From assembly GCA_934359755.1 (NCBI GenBank), contig CAKRLV010000005.1:1-64000 (forward strand): a stretch of DNA of 64,000 nucleotides, in the 5' to 3' direction. Source of the stretch: an uncultured Agathobacter sp. Its GTDB lineage: Bacteria > Bacillota > Clostridia > Lachnospirales > Lachnospiraceae. A program made the translations under genes and the position numbers. Below the pieces are notes generated by a model that had not been told where the DNA came from, searched no databases, and worked only from the letters and a program-made list of their open reading frames with translations. How positions within the stretch are numbered: position 1 is the stretch's first letter; the number at the start of each line of letters is the position of its first letter. This document shows, one piece after another, positions 34,048-43,145 of the stretch.

Positions 34048-35052
34048 ATGAAGAAGAAATTACTTGCACTTTTACTTACAGCGACTATGGCTGTGACTCT
34101 CGGGGCATGTGGTTCCGGGGATTCAGGTTCTAATTCAGGAACACAGAAGTCAGATGCAGCATCATCCGATGGAAAGGTATACAATATAGGCATTTGCCAG
34201 CTGACACAGCATCCAGCACTTGATGAAGCGACAAAGGGTTTTGAGGATGCCCTCACAGAGAAGCTTGGTGATTCAGTTAAGTTTGATTATCAGGATGCAT
34301 CAGGAGAGAGTACTAACTGTGCAACTATTGTAAATGGATTTGTATCAAGTAATGTTGACCTTATTCTTGCAAATGCTACAGCTCCACTTCAGGCAGCAGC
34401 ATCAGCTACATCAGATATCCCTGTTCTTGGAACTTCTGTAACTGATTATGCTACAGCACTTGAGATTTCAGATTGGAACGGAACAGTAGGAAACAATATC
34501 TCAGGAACTTCTGACCTTGCACCACTTGATGAGCAGGCAGCTATGCTCAATGATTTGTTCCCGGATGCTAAGAAAGTTGGTCTTTTATACTGTACAGCAG
34601 AGCCAAACTCTGTATACCAGTGTACAGAAGTTGAGAAGTATTTGAAAAATTATGGATATGATGTAGAGTGGTTTGCATTTACAGACAGTAATGATGTTAC
34701 TTCTGTTACACAGTCTGCATGTGATAAATGCGATGTAATCTACATTCCAACAGACAATACTGCAGCTCAGAACACAGAAGCTATTGCAAATGTTGTTCTT
34801 CCAGCTGGTGTACCTGTAGTTGCTGGTGAGGAAGGTATCTGTAAGGGATGTGGTGTTGTTACACTTAGTATCAGCTACTATGACCTTGGATACACAACTG
34901 GTGAGATGGCATACGATATCCTCGTAAATGGTGAGGACGTATCTAATATGGCAGTGAAGTATGCGCCAAAGGTTACAAAGAAATACAACAAAGCTAATTG
35001 CGAGCAGCTTAATATTACAGTTCCAGATGGTTATGAAGCTATCGAGGAATAG
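34048..35052 (+). CDS. ABC transporter substrate-binding lipoprotein (TrpX-type)
   Basis: This 334-residue protein has a signal peptide and lipobox TLGAC (cysteine about residue 24), a Ser/Gly linker, then the ABC_sub_bind fold with YNIGICQLTQHPALDEATKGF, DLILANATAPLQAA, KVGLLYCTAEPNS and VAGEEGICKGCG. The family feeds ABC importers related to TrpXYZ, which take up tryptophan or other aromatic amino acids, but the ligand cannot be read from the sequence. AGGAGGAAT precedes the start. It opens a three-gene importer operon behind the promoter at 33942. Confidence 0.9.
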   Translation: MKKKLLALLLTATMAVTLGACGSGDSGSNSGTQKSDAASSDGKVYNIGICQLTQHPALDEATKGFEDALTEKLGDSVKFDYQDASGESTNCATIVNGFVSSNVDLILANATAPLQAAASATSDIPVLGTSVTDYATALEISDWNGTVGNNISGTSDLAPLDEQAAMLNDLFPDAKKVGLLYCTAEPNSVYQCTEVEKYLKNYGYDVEWFAFTDSNDVTSVTQSACDKCDVIYIPTDNTAAQNTEAIANVVLPAGVPVVAGEEGICKGCGVVTLSISYYDLGYTTGEMAYDILVNGEDVSNMAVKYAPKVTKKYNKANCEQLNITVPDGYEAIEE

Positions 35053-35070
35053 AAGTAGGTGGAGGTTTTT

Positions 35071-36018
35071 ATGGAATTTATTTCAGGGCTTATGAGCTCC
35101 ATGCCAGGTGCAGTTGCACAGGGTATGATATGGGGCATCATGGCATTAGGCGTATATATTACATACAAGATACTTGACATAGCCGACCTTACAGTAGATG
35201 GTTCTCTTTGTACTGGTGGTGCAGTATGTGTAATCCTTACTATCAACGGATATCCGACATGGTTTGCTTTTGTAGCAGCTTTTATATCAGGACTTTTAGC
35301 AGGAATGGTTACAGGAATACTTCACACGAAGTTTGGAATACCCGCTATTCTTGCAGGAATCCTTACACAGCTGGCTCTTTATTCTATTAACTTACATATT
35401 ATGGGATGGGGAACTACCAATGGAAGCAAGTCAAATCTTCCTGTAAGTGTAGATAAATATTCACTGGTAGTTTCATCAAGATACATAAGAGAGATGTCTA
35501 TTAAGAATCCGCTTGTTGTACTTGTTATCTTTATTATTGTTACAATAGCTGTTTTATATTGGTTCTTTGGAACAGAGCTTGGTGCATCACTTCGTGCAAC
35601 TGGTGCAAATGGCAATATGGCTCGTGCGCAGGGAATCAATACTGACATGACAAAGGTTCTAGGTCTTATGATTTCGAATGCATTTGTCACATTAAGTGGC
35701 GCGCTTCTTGCACAGTATCAGGGCTTTTCTGATATTAATATGGGACGAGGTGCAATCGTAATCGGACTTGCAGCAGTTATCATCGGTGAGGTTGTGTTCA
35801 ACAGGATTTTCCATAATTTTGCGCTTAAGATGGTAGCCTGTGTAATTGGTGCAATTATATATTATATAGTTATTCAGGTAGTGCTTCGTCTTGGACTTTC
35901 AACAGATGATCTTAAGCTGTTGTCAGCTCTTGTTGTAGCACTGTTCCTTGCAATTCCATACTGGAAGAGCAAGTATATGACAAAGAGAGTTAAGAAGGGA
36001 GGAAATGCTAATGCTTGA
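35071..36018 (+). CDS. ABC transporter permease (TrpY-type)
   Basis: This 315-residue integral membrane protein has about eight to nine helices and belongs to the branched-chain-type BPD_transp_2 family (GVYITYKILDIADLTVDGS, ATGANGNMARAQGI, GLAAVIIGEVVFN). It would form the membrane channel of the importer. ATG 35071 follows GGTGGAGG; an upstream GTG lies on the ribosome site. It overlaps the ATPase gene by 8 bases. The 'LR-ATGAN' loop is the usual coupling site for the ATPase. Confidence 0.9.
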   Translation: MEFISGLMSSMPGAVAQGMIWGIMALGVYITYKILDIADLTVDGSLCTGGAVCVILTINGYPTWFAFVAAFISGLLAGMVTGILHTKFGIPAILAGILTQLALYSINLHIMGWGTTNGSKSNLPVSVDKYSLVVSSRYIREMSIKNPLVVLVIFIIVTIAVLYWFFGTELGASLRATGANGNMARAQGINTDMTKVLGLMISNAFVTLSGALLAQYQGFSDINMGRGAIVIGLAAVIIGEVVFNRIFHNFALKMVACVIGAIIYYIVIQVVLRLGLSTDDLKLLSALVVALFLAIPYWKSKYMTKRVKKGGNANA

Positions 36019-36805
36019 AATCGTAGATATTCACAAGACATTTAATCCCGGAACAGTTAATGAGAAAGTGGCATTAAACGGAGTATCACTTAAGCTTGAA
36101 GAGGGAGATTTTGTTACAGTTATCGGTGGTAATGGAGCAGGCAAATCTACTACATTAAATGCGGTAGCTGGTGTGTGGCCTCTCGACAGCGGCAGGATTA
36201 TTATTGATGGAATAGACGTTACATCGCTTCCAGAGCATAAGCGTGCCAAGTATATCGGGCGGGTATTTCAGGACCCTATGACTGGTACAGCAGCGACTAT
36301 GCAGATTGATGAGAATCTTGCACTCGCAAAAAGACGTGGCAAGAGAAGAGGATTCAGACCGAATCTTTCAAAGGCTGAGACAGAAGAATTCAGGGAGATG
36401 CTTAAGATATTAGATTTAGGTCTTGAGGATAGACTTACATCTAAGGTTGGTCTTCTTTCAGGTGGTCAGAGACAGGCACTTACACTTCTTATGGCAACAC
36501 TTGAGCGACCAAAGGTGCTTTTATTAGATGAGCACACAGCAGCACTTGATCCTAAGACAGCAGCCAAGGTTCTTGATGCTACAGAGAAGATTGTTACAGC
36601 CAATAATCTTACAACACTTATGATTACCCACAATATGAAGGATGCCATCACGCATGGTAACAGACTTGTTATGATGGGGGATGGTAAGGTTGTTCTTGAT
36701 ATTCGTGGAGAAGAGAAGAAGAAGCTTACTGTTGAAGATTTGTTACATCAGTTTGAAAAGGTAAGTGGTCAGGAATTTACTTCAGATAAGGCTATTCTTG
36801 GATAG
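36011..36805 (+). CDS. ABC transporter ATP-binding protein (TrpZ-type)
   Basis: This 264-residue ATPase has Walker A GGNGAGKST (about 37-45), signature LSGGQRQALT, Walker B VLLLDEHTAALDP and switch histidine in ITHN. It supplies energy to the importer formed with the two upstream genes. Either ATG 36005 or 36011 could be used; GGGAGGAA is better spaced for 36011. A terminator follows at 36832. Confidence 0.93.
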   Translation: MLEIVDIHKTFNPGTVNEKVALNGVSLKLEEGDFVTVIGGNGAGKSTTLNAVAGVWPLDSGRIIIDGIDVTSLPEHKRAKYIGRVFQDPMTGTAATMQIDENLALAKRRGKRRGFRPNLSKAETEEFREMLKILDLGLEDRLTSKVGLLSGGQRQALTLLMATLERPKVLLLDEHTAALDPKTAAKVLDATEKIVTANNLTTLMITHNMKDAITHGNRLVMMGDGKVVLDIRGEEKKKLTVEDLLHQFEKVSGQEFTSDKAILG

Positions 36806-36831
36806 CATGTTAATAAAAATATGATAGTTTT

Positions 36832-36860
36832 GTGGCTCCCGATTTGGGGGCCACTTTTGT
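36832..36860 (+). terminator. Terminator after the importer operon
   Basis: GTGGCTCCC / GGGGGCCAC stem with a 5-base loop, followed by TTTTGTTTT. The following 36861-37029 has no gene. Confidence 0.85.
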
Positions 36861-37029
36861 TTTCCATGTGTCCAGCAGATATAGTAACCTTGATAAGAGG
36901 TGCGAACAATCCATGTGCACCGTAACAGAAAGTGAATTTTGCTGTATCGTTAAAAAGGTCTCGAAAGAGAGCGAAAAATAATTATAGATATTAAGGTATC
37001 AGACAAAAAAAGAGTACAATACTGTCAAA

Positions 37030-37058
37030 TTGTCCAAAACGTATTTCTATGATATGAT
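37030..37058 (+). promoter_or_regulatory. Promoter of the DUF3791-DUF3990 cassette
   Basis: TTGTCC (37030-37035) and TATGAT (37053-37058) are separated by 17 bp, with the start codon 47 bases further on. Confidence 0.55.
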
Positions 37059-37104
37059 AATAAATACAATGTAAACAGATACTAAATAAGACTGAGGTGA
37101 AAAA

Positions 37105-37347
37105 ATGGCAATTAGTTATAAGAAAATCAAAAATTCCAGTGAGCTGGAGTTTGTTGTTTTTTGCATTGAAAATGTAGCGGCAAAGCTGGGGGTGGATGCA
37201 GAGCGGGTTTATCAGGCATTTACCGAACAGAGCGATATTCTCAATGGTTACATCGTGCCGGAATATGAAGTGCTGCATACCCAGAGCAGAGAATATATTG
37301 TTGATGACCTCCTTGACGTGATGAAAGAAAAGGGGGTGGAAGTATGA
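37105..37347 (+). CDS. DUF3791 protein, likely antitoxin-like partner (first)
   Basis: This 80-residue acidic protein contains the DUF3791 pattern ELEFVVFCIENVAAKLGVDAERVYQAF followed by YIVPEYEVLHTQSREYIVDDLLDVMKEKG. DUF3791 genes almost always sit beside DUF3990 genes, as here. The gene overlaps the DUF3990 gene by 4 bases (ATGA), which implies coupled translation. No DNA-binding motif is obvious. By size, acidity and context it may neutralise the DUF3990 product; that is inference. Confidence 0.85.
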   Translation: MAISYKKIKNSSELEFVVFCIENVAAKLGVDAERVYQAFTEQSDILNGYIVPEYEVLHTQSREYIVDDLLDVMKEKGVEV

Positions 37348-37814
37348 TTCTCTATCATGGTTCCTTTTTAGAGATTGCAAAGCCGGACCTGGTTCATTCC
37401 CGCCCAAATGTTGACTTCGGGCGTGGCTTCTATGTCACGCCGCTGTATGAGCAGGCGGCGAAGTGGTGCGGTAAGTTCAAACGCCGTGGAAAAGATGGTA
37501 TTATCTCTCGGTATGAGTATGATGAAAATCGGGAAGTGGAACTGAAAATACTGAAATTTGATTCCTATTCTGAAGAATGGCTGGATTTCATTCTGAACTG
37601 CCGCCGTGGAAAAGATTCGACAGATTATGACCTTGTTGTGGGCGGTGTTGCCAATGATAAGGTATTTAACACCGTGGAGCTGTTCTTTGACGGATTGATT
37701 GATAAGGCGGAAGCTATCAATCGCCTGCGTTATGAAAAACCGAACTTGCAAATATGTTTTCGCACAGAGAAAGCACTGTCTCTGTTGCATTTTGAAGGGA
37801 GTGAAACAATATGA
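37344..37814 (+). CDS. DUF3990 protein, ADP-ribosyltransferase-like fold
   Basis: This 156-residue protein contains the DUF3990 signature. YHGS with H5, DFGRGFYVTP with Y30, DYDLVVGGVANDKVFNTVELF with E112, and the C-terminal QICFRTEKAL match the family. The H-Y-E arrangement suggests an ART (ADP-ribosyltransferase) fold, the type used by DarT-like and other toxin enzymes. It is flanked on each side by DUF3791 genes, each overlapping by 4 bases. Base composition is visibly higher in G and C than in the neighbouring genes. Enzyme activity and target are unproven. Confidence 0.8.
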   Translation: MILYHGSFLEIAKPDLVHSRPNVDFGRGFYVTPLYEQAAKWCGKFKRRGKDGIISRYEYDENREVELKILKFDSYSEEWLDFILNCRRGKDSTDYDLVVGGVANDKVFNTVELFFDGLIDKAEAINRLRYEKPNLQICFRTEKALSLLHFEGSETI

Positions 37815-38029
37815 CAGCGAACCCGATTTTGCTTCAGAAAAAATATAGTCGTGTCATTGAATGCTTTGCCCAACAGCAGGGACTTTCACTGGATGCGGCA
37901 TTGGATTTCTTTTATCATTCCCAGGTCTATCAGCTAATCCGTGATGGTGTTTCTGATATGCACTGCATGAGTGATGCGTATCTGGCAGAGGAACTGGAAC
38001 TGGAATATGCAAAGAAAAACGTCAGATAA
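37811..38029 (+). CDS. DUF3791-like protein (second)
   Basis: This 72-residue protein starts 4 bases inside the DUF3990 gene. It has RVIECFAQQQGLSLDAALDFFY and a C-terminal LAEELELEYAKK helix, matching the second, shorter type of DUF3791-family partner. It could be a second antitoxin or an adaptor. The DUF3791-DUF3990-DUF3791 order forms one transcription unit. Confidence 0.7.
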   Translation: MTANPILLQKKYSRVIECFAQQQGLSLDAALDFFYHSQVYQLIRDGVSDMHCMSDAYLAEELELEYAKKNVR

Positions 38030-38061
38030 GTGCCTTTAAAGCGTCGTTTACTCTTTTTTAC

Positions 38062-38090
38062 TTGCAAACAACCGGTTGCGCATATATAAT
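38062..38090 (+). promoter_or_regulatory. Promoter with LacI-type palindrome, galactanase gene
   Basis: TTGCAA (38062-38067) and TATAAT (38085-38090) are 17 bp apart. CAACCGGTTG (38069-38078) is a perfect palindrome with a central CG lying between -35 and -10, as in LacI/GalR-family operators. Confidence 0.6.
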
Positions 38091-38174
38091 GTAATTATGC
38101 AGGTAACAATTCATATGTATTTTAAGATGCATAAGAATAATCATAGTTACACATGTAATATAGGAGGGTTTTTC

Positions 38175-40139
38175 ATGAAAAAAAGAATAGTAAGTGCAGC
38201 TCTTGTTCTTGCAATGGCAGTTTTGACATTTGCAGGCTGCGGACAGAAAGCGTATCAGCCTACACTTCCGACGGAGGCGGTAGAATCTGATATTTTTGTG
38301 GCTCCAATTGTTGGCATATCTGATGACTTTATCAAGGGTATGGATGTATCGAGTGTCATAGCCGAGGAAGAGAGTGGAGTCAAGTATTACAATGAGGATG
38401 GAGAGGAGGAAGACCTCTTCAAGATACTTGCGGATTCAGGTCTTAACTACATACGAGTAAGAGTGTGGTGCAATCCATATGACAAAGATGGCAATGGTTA
38501 TGGCGGCGGTAACTGTGATGCGAAGAAGGCGGCAGAGATTGGAAAGAGAGCAGCCAGGTATGGAATGAAGCTTCTTGTTGATTTTCATTATTCTGATTTC
38601 TGGGCGGACCCAAATAAGCAGTTTGCGCCAGTAGAGGTTGAAGGAAAGTCTGTAGAGGAAAAGGCGAAGTTTATCAGGGAATACACTACAGAAAGCCTTA
38701 ACGCTATAATCAAAGAGGGTGCTGATGTTGGAATGGTCCAGATTGGTAACGAGATTAACAATGGTATGTGTGGTGAGACTCTTGTAAGTGATGTCATGGA
38801 GCTTCTCAAAGCGGCAAGTGAGTCAGTAAGAGCGGTGGCGAAGGATAAAGACAAGGACATCAAGATTGCTGTACATTACACAGAGATTGATGATACGGAT
38901 GATACATACAGGAAAGCCGAAAACTTAAAGAGCGCAGGTGTTGATTATGATATATTTGGTGTATCATATTATCCTTTCTGGCACGGCAGCATGGAGAATA
39001 TGCAGGAAGTACTTTCTACAATAAAGGAAAAATACGGCAAGGATACCTGTGTGCTTGAGACATCATATTGTTATACTGGTGAAGATGGTGATGAATCTGC
39101 TAACAGTGTTTCAGAGGGGGACTGTCTTGAGGATTATCCGGTTTCAGTCCAGGGACAGGCATCCTGCATAAGAGATGTAATGTCATATGCAAGTAATGCC
39201 GGAGCACTTGGAGTCTTTTACTGGGAAGGCGCATGGGTTCCAGTTGGCAAGAACAAGAGCAGTAATTCAAAGCTTTGGGAGAAATATGGTTCAGGCTGGG
39301 CAAGCAGCTATGCCGCCGACTATGATCCAAATGATGCAGGACAGTATTATGGCGGTTCATCCTGGGACAATCAGGCGATGTTTGATTTCGATGGAAAAGC
39401 ACTTTCATCTTTGAATGTATTTAAGTATGTAAATTATGGTTCGACAGCACCGCTTGAAGTGATAAAGCTTAAAGATGTAGAGGTTGAGAGTGGAATTCAC
39501 AAGGCACTTTCATTACCTGATACGGTGGAGGCTGTATACAATGATCCGTCTGTCACAGATGGTGTTCCTGTTACATGGGATACAAAGCAGCTTGCAGAGG
39601 TTGATGTGGATACAGCTGGTGAATATACAGTTGATGGTACAACAGAAGATGGAACTGCGGTTACAGCAAGTATTAAGATAACAAATAATAACTACCTGAA
39701 GAATCCTGGTTTTGAAGAGGCTGATTCTTCTATGTGGGTGCCAACATATATAACAGATGAAGAGTGCACAGATATCCAGGAGAAACCATCTGATGCGGTA
39801 TCAGGAGACAATGCACTTCATTTCTACAGCACTGCGGATATGGAGTTTTATGTGGAGCAGAAAGTAGAAGGCCTTAAGGCTGATACATATACGTTTACTG
39901 GAAATATCCAGGGTGGTGATGTTGGAGATAATGCTGATATATATTTCTACGTCAAGGTGGGAGATAAGGTTATTGAATCTGACAAAGTCACTCTTGATGG
40001 ATGGTGCAACTGGAAGACACCTGTTGTATCGGATGTAGAGATTGAGGATAATAGCGATGTGACTGTTGGTATTTATATCAAGTGCAGTGCGGGAGCCTGG
40101 GGAACTATTGATGATTTGGAATTTTATGGTGCACATTAA
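38175..40139 (+). CDS. Arabinogalactan endo-beta-1,4-galactanase (GH53) with CBM
   Basis: This 654-residue cell-surface enzyme cleaves beta-1,4-galactan, the side chain of pectin. A signal peptide with lipobox FAGC (cysteine near 21) anchors it. The GH53 domain (about 50-430) has LNYIRVRVWCNPYD, acid/base E193 (QIGNEINNG) and nucleophile E295 (VLETSYC). A bacterial Ig-like module (about 440-505) and a CBM61-like galactan-binding module (about 510-652) follow. ATG 38175 has TAGGAGGG 7 bases upstream; the longer frame upstream has no ribosome site. Secreted pectin-side-chain degradation, probably induced through the operator at 38069. Confidence 0.93.
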   Translation: MKKRIVSAALVLAMAVLTFAGCGQKAYQPTLPTEAVESDIFVAPIVGISDDFIKGMDVSSVIAEEESGVKYYNEDGEEEDLFKILADSGLNYIRVRVWCNPYDKDGNGYGGGNCDAKKAAEIGKRAARYGMKLLVDFHYSDFWADPNKQFAPVEVEGKSVEEKAKFIREYTTESLNAIIKEGADVGMVQIGNEINNGMCGETLVSDVMELLKAASESVRAVAKDKDKDIKIAVHYTEIDDTDDTYRKAENLKSAGVDYDIFGVSYYPFWHGSMENMQEVLSTIKEKYGKDTCVLETSYCYTGEDGDESANSVSEGDCLEDYPVSVQGQASCIRDVMSYASNAGALGVFYWEGAWVPVGKNKSSNSKLWEKYGSGWASSYAADYDPNDAGQYYGGSSWDNQAMFDFDGKALSSLNVFKYVNYGSTAPLEVIKLKDVEVESGIHKALSLPDTVEAVYNDPSVTDGVPVTWDTKQLAEVDVDTAGEYTVDGTTEDGTAVTASIKITNNNYLKNPGFEEADSSMWVPTYITDEECTDIQEKPSDAVSGDNALHFYSTADMEFYVEQKVEGLKADTYTFTGNIQGGDVGDNADIYFYVKVGDKVIESDKVTLDGWCNWKTPVVSDVEIEDNSDVTVGIYIKCSAGAWGTIDDLEFYGAH

Positions 40140-40194
40140 ACATGAGAGTTAATTAAGAATTTGGTTTGCGATTTTGCAACAATTAAAAAATAGG

Positions 40195-40234
40195 AAAAAA
40201 GTACAGGTTATGAATGCATAATCTGTACTTTTTT
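40195..40234 (+). terminator. Terminator after the galactanase gene
   Basis: AAAAAAGTACAG... pairs with ...CTGTACTTTTTT over 18 bp with one G-U. Confidence 0.9.
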
Positions 40235-40355
40235 GATATACTAGTAATGTAAGACAGCAAAACGGCTGTTATCATCAATCAGCAGCTATTCTTAGTCATG
40301 CTATTTAATGCGGGTAGAATAACTGCGATAATACATCAAATTGGAGGACAGAAAA

Positions 40356-41666
40356 ATGTGGGCATATGAAAGTGTATTTTATCAGATTTATCCATTAGGC
40401 TTTTGCGGAGCGCCATTTGAGAATGATGGCGTACCGATGAACAGGATTAAGAAAGTTAATGACTGGATTCCTCATATCAAGAAAGTTGGGGCGAACGCTA
40501 TTTACTTTTCGCCTGTATTTGAATCTGATACACATGGGTATAATACGAGAGATTATACAAAGATAGATACAAGACTTGGTACTAATAAGGATTTTGCCGA
40601 GGTGTGTGACAATCTTCACAAGGAAGGTATAAAGGTAGTACTTGATGGTGTGTTCAATCATGTAGGAAGAGGCTTCTGGGCATTTGAGGATGTGCTGAAA
40701 AATCGTGAGAATTCTCCATATGTGAACTGGTTCGGACGCATTGCATTCGACGGAAATTCAAATTATAATGATGGACTATGGTATGAAGGCTGGGAAGGCA
40801 ACTATGATCTGGTTAAACTGAATCTGAGAAACGAGGAGGTAATCCAGCATATTTTTTCAGCCATAAAAGGCTGGGTTGATGAGTTCGATATAGATGGCTT
40901 AAGGCTTGACGTGGCATATTGTCTCGACCATGATTTCATAAGAAGACTTCGCGAATTCTGCGACCAGCTTAAGCCTGATTTCTTTCTAGTAGGAGAGACT
41001 CTTCACGGCGATTACAATCAGATTATGAATGACAGTATGCTTCATTCAGTTACGAATTATGAGTGCTATAAGGGGCTTCATTCAAGCTTTAATTCCATGA
41101 ACATGTTCGAGATTAACCATTCACTTCTCAGACAGTTCGGACCAGAGCAGTGGACATTGTATAAGGGCAGGCATCTGCTTTCTTTTGTGGATAATCATGA
41201 TGTTACCCGCGTTGCAAGTATATTGAACAATCCAGCACATTTGCCACTTATCTATGCAGTTGCATTTGGTATGCCGGGTATACCATGCGTATATTATGGA
41301 AGTGAGTGGGGAGTTACTGGAAGAAAAGAGGATGGAGATCCTGGTCTTAGATTGAGTTACGATGAGCCTGTATTTAATGATTTAGCTGAGTGGATTTCAA
41401 AGCTTGCCAGGGCAAAGAAGAACTCTAAAGCACTTTGTTATGGCAATTTCATATCAGTTGTACTTACAAATCAGCAGTGTATTTTCTCACGCGAATGGGA
41501 AGGAGAGAAAGTATTTGTAGCAATCAATGCAACAGATTCTCCTTACAATACAGGATTTGATGCTGGAAGTAATAAGCTTCTTGATTTAATAACTGGTGAA
41601 GAAAGAGAATTTAATGGTTCTGTTGAATTGCCAGGATACAGTGCATTTTTCTGGAAGGCAGTATAG
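40356..41666 (+). CDS. GH13 alpha-amylase family enzyme (cyclomaltodextrinase/neopullulanase-like)
   Basis: This 436-residue enzyme has no signal peptide, so it acts inside the cell on maltodextrins imported from outside. Catalytic residues are nucleophile D185 (GLRLDVAYC), acid E214 (VGETLH) and D282 (SFVDNHD). Other GH13 segments are VFNHVG and NAIYFSPVFES. No starch-binding module is present. ATG 40356 is preceded by GGAGG; the in-frame TTG at 40341 is on the site. It is followed by the FliB-like gene 4 bases later. Confidence 0.92.
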   Translation: MWAYESVFYQIYPLGFCGAPFENDGVPMNRIKKVNDWIPHIKKVGANAIYFSPVFESDTHGYNTRDYTKIDTRLGTNKDFAEVCDNLHKEGIKVVLDGVFNHVGRGFWAFEDVLKNRENSPYVNWFGRIAFDGNSNYNDGLWYEGWEGNYDLVKLNLRNEEVIQHIFSAIKGWVDEFDIDGLRLDVAYCLDHDFIRRLREFCDQLKPDFFLVGETLHGDYNQIMNDSMLHSVTNYECYKGLHSSFNSMNMFEINHSLLRQFGPEQWTLYKGRHLLSFVDNHDVTRVASILNNPAHLPLIYAVAFGMPGIPCVYYGSEWGVTGRKEDGDPGLRLSYDEPVFNDLAEWISKLARAKKNSKALCYGNFISVVLTNQQCIFSREWEGEKVFVAINATDSPYNTGFDAGSNKLLDLITGEEREFNGSVELPGYSAFFWKAV

Positions 41667-41670
41667 ATAG

Positions 41671-42804
41671 ATGATAATAAAGCCGGATTTTTATGATAAG
41701 TTTGAGTGTATTGCGGGTGAGTGTGATTTTACATGCTGCAAGGAGTGGAAGATTGCGGTAGATGATGCCACGGCATCGAAGTGGAAGAATATAGCCCCTC
41801 CGAATGGAATGAAAACGCGCAGAAAAAGCCTTGAGCAGTTTACCCAATATAAAGAGGGAATGCGTGTTATTTCACTCGACGAGCATATATGTCCATTTTT
41901 AAATGAGGATAGACTTTGCAGGCTTGTAGTAGGATATGGTGATGACGTGCTGTCGCAGACGTGTCAGACATTTCCACGCGAGAAGCACGAATATGGCAGC
42001 AGGGTAGAGTATTCCCTGATGCCATGCTGTCCTGCTGTAGTTGATCTGCTTGATACGGCAGATGTTTTTAGAACCATTGAGATAGATTCAGATGAAGAGA
42101 GACAGATTGTTGAAAAAGCAGAAGAGGAGCCAAAAGAGCATAGTGGTTTGTGGGAGATAAGACAGCTTTTGATGGATATATTGGAAGACTGCAATCATTC
42201 CTGTGAGCAGAATCTTCTGGTTGCATTCTACGCAATTACCGAGCTGTATAATGATGATAATCTCACTATTGAAAATGTCAGCTCATCGATAGAACAGATG
42301 CATGAGGCGATAAGTGCAATGTCATTCGATGAGGGAGAACACTATGCAGAGTGCAATGAACTGTTTTTGGATTTAAGTGAGAATTATAGGAAGCAGGGGC
42401 TGTATAAAAGCTACCTGAGTGATGTGTTGAACGGCGTTCAACAGGCGGATAATATAGAATCATATGATACTATCTTTAAGCGGAAATGGGATGAATTCCA
42501 GCCTCTTTTGCACAAATATCTGGTGCAGGAAGTCTATGCTGATATTATGAATGTGGATTCAGAATTAGATTCAATGCTCATTCGGCTTGAATGGATTGGG
42601 CTTGAGTATACGCTGATAAGGCATTTATGTTTTGGAAGATTCTGTACAGATGGAAATCTGGATTATAAGAAGGTGCGGGATAGTATTGTGCTCGCAAGTC
42701 GGATGATGGGATATGAAGAAGAGGATATATATGATTATCTTGAGAACAGCTTTGAGGATATTATCTGGCAATGGGGATACTTCGCACTTGTAGTTGGAAA
42801 GTAG
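41671..42804 (+). CDS. fliB: FliB-like protein (flagellin lysine N-methylase family)
   Basis: This 377-residue protein matches FliB: the N-terminal cysteine cluster FECIAGECDFTCCKEW, then CPFLNEDRLCRLV, QTCQTFPREKH and LMPCCPAVVDLL. FliB is thought to methylate lysines of flagellin, with the cysteines binding a metal cluster. It starts 4 bases after the GH13 gene and is probably co-transcribed with it. No flagellar genes are in this window. YkgJ-type proteins share part of this motif, so the substrate is not certain. Confidence 0.8.
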   Translation: MIIKPDFYDKFECIAGECDFTCCKEWKIAVDDATASKWKNIAPPNGMKTRRKSLEQFTQYKEGMRVISLDEHICPFLNEDRLCRLVVGYGDDVLSQTCQTFPREKHEYGSRVEYSLMPCCPAVVDLLDTADVFRTIEIDSDEERQIVEKAEEEPKEHSGLWEIRQLLMDILEDCNHSCEQNLLVAFYAITELYNDDNLTIENVSSSIEQMHEAISAMSFDEGEHYAECNELFLDLSENYRKQGLYKSYLSDVLNGVQQADNIESYDTIFKRKWDEFQPLLHKYLVQEVYADIMNVDSELDSMLIRLEWIGLEYTLIRHLCFGRFCTDGNLDYKKVRDSIVLASRMMGYEEEDIYDYLENSFEDIIWQWGYFALVVGK

Positions 42805-42816
42805 AGAAAACACATG

Positions 42817-42855
42817 AAAAGGCGGCATCTTGATTTTCCGATAGATGCCGCCTTT
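42817..42855. terminator. Strong hairpin after the FliB-like gene
   Basis: AAAAGGCGGCATCT (42817-42830) pairs with AGATGCCGCCTTT (42843-42855). The plus strand is followed by AAACT and the minus strand by TTTTCATG, so either direction is possible. Confidence 0.75.
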
Positions 42856-43145
42856 AAACTATTTCGTCCATTGGACTTTTCCTCCGTATAGATTTGATTT
42901 GTTATATCAGAACTGCTATACAAATCCTGATAGTCAGTTTACTCTGCACATTTTGGTTCGTTCTTCCTGATTTCTACTCGATTTATTATTCATATGGTGT
43001 CGGAATCGAATCATCTGACCATTCCATCTTATTAGGTTTACCATGTTTTCATCTTTAAAAATACTGAACGATTAATAATCTAAGGTCCCATTGGATTGTA
43101 CCACCTTTCTTTAATTGTGTTTCTTTTGTTTATATGCTTATTATA
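42856..43145 (-). ncRNA. Candidate non-coding transcript or decayed gene, minus strand
   Basis: This 290-base stretch has no convincing gene. On the minus strand there is a promoter, TTGCTT (43162-43167) and TATAAT (43140-43145) 16 bp apart, facing the hairpin at 42817-42855. Two ribosome-site-like stretches each precede a tiny open frame (about 3-5 codons). Broken protein-like segments, such as MEWSDDSIPTPYE and YSSSDITNQIYTEEKS, appear in different frames. It could be a small RNA, a leader without a gene or a decayed gene. The 43146-43270 part has nothing else. Confidence 0.3.

Noticed and set aside
43081..43125. T-box-like GGTGGTAC on the minus strand
   Set aside because: The match is only eight bases, there is no Stem I or specifier, and no aminoacyl or amino acid gene follows on that strand.
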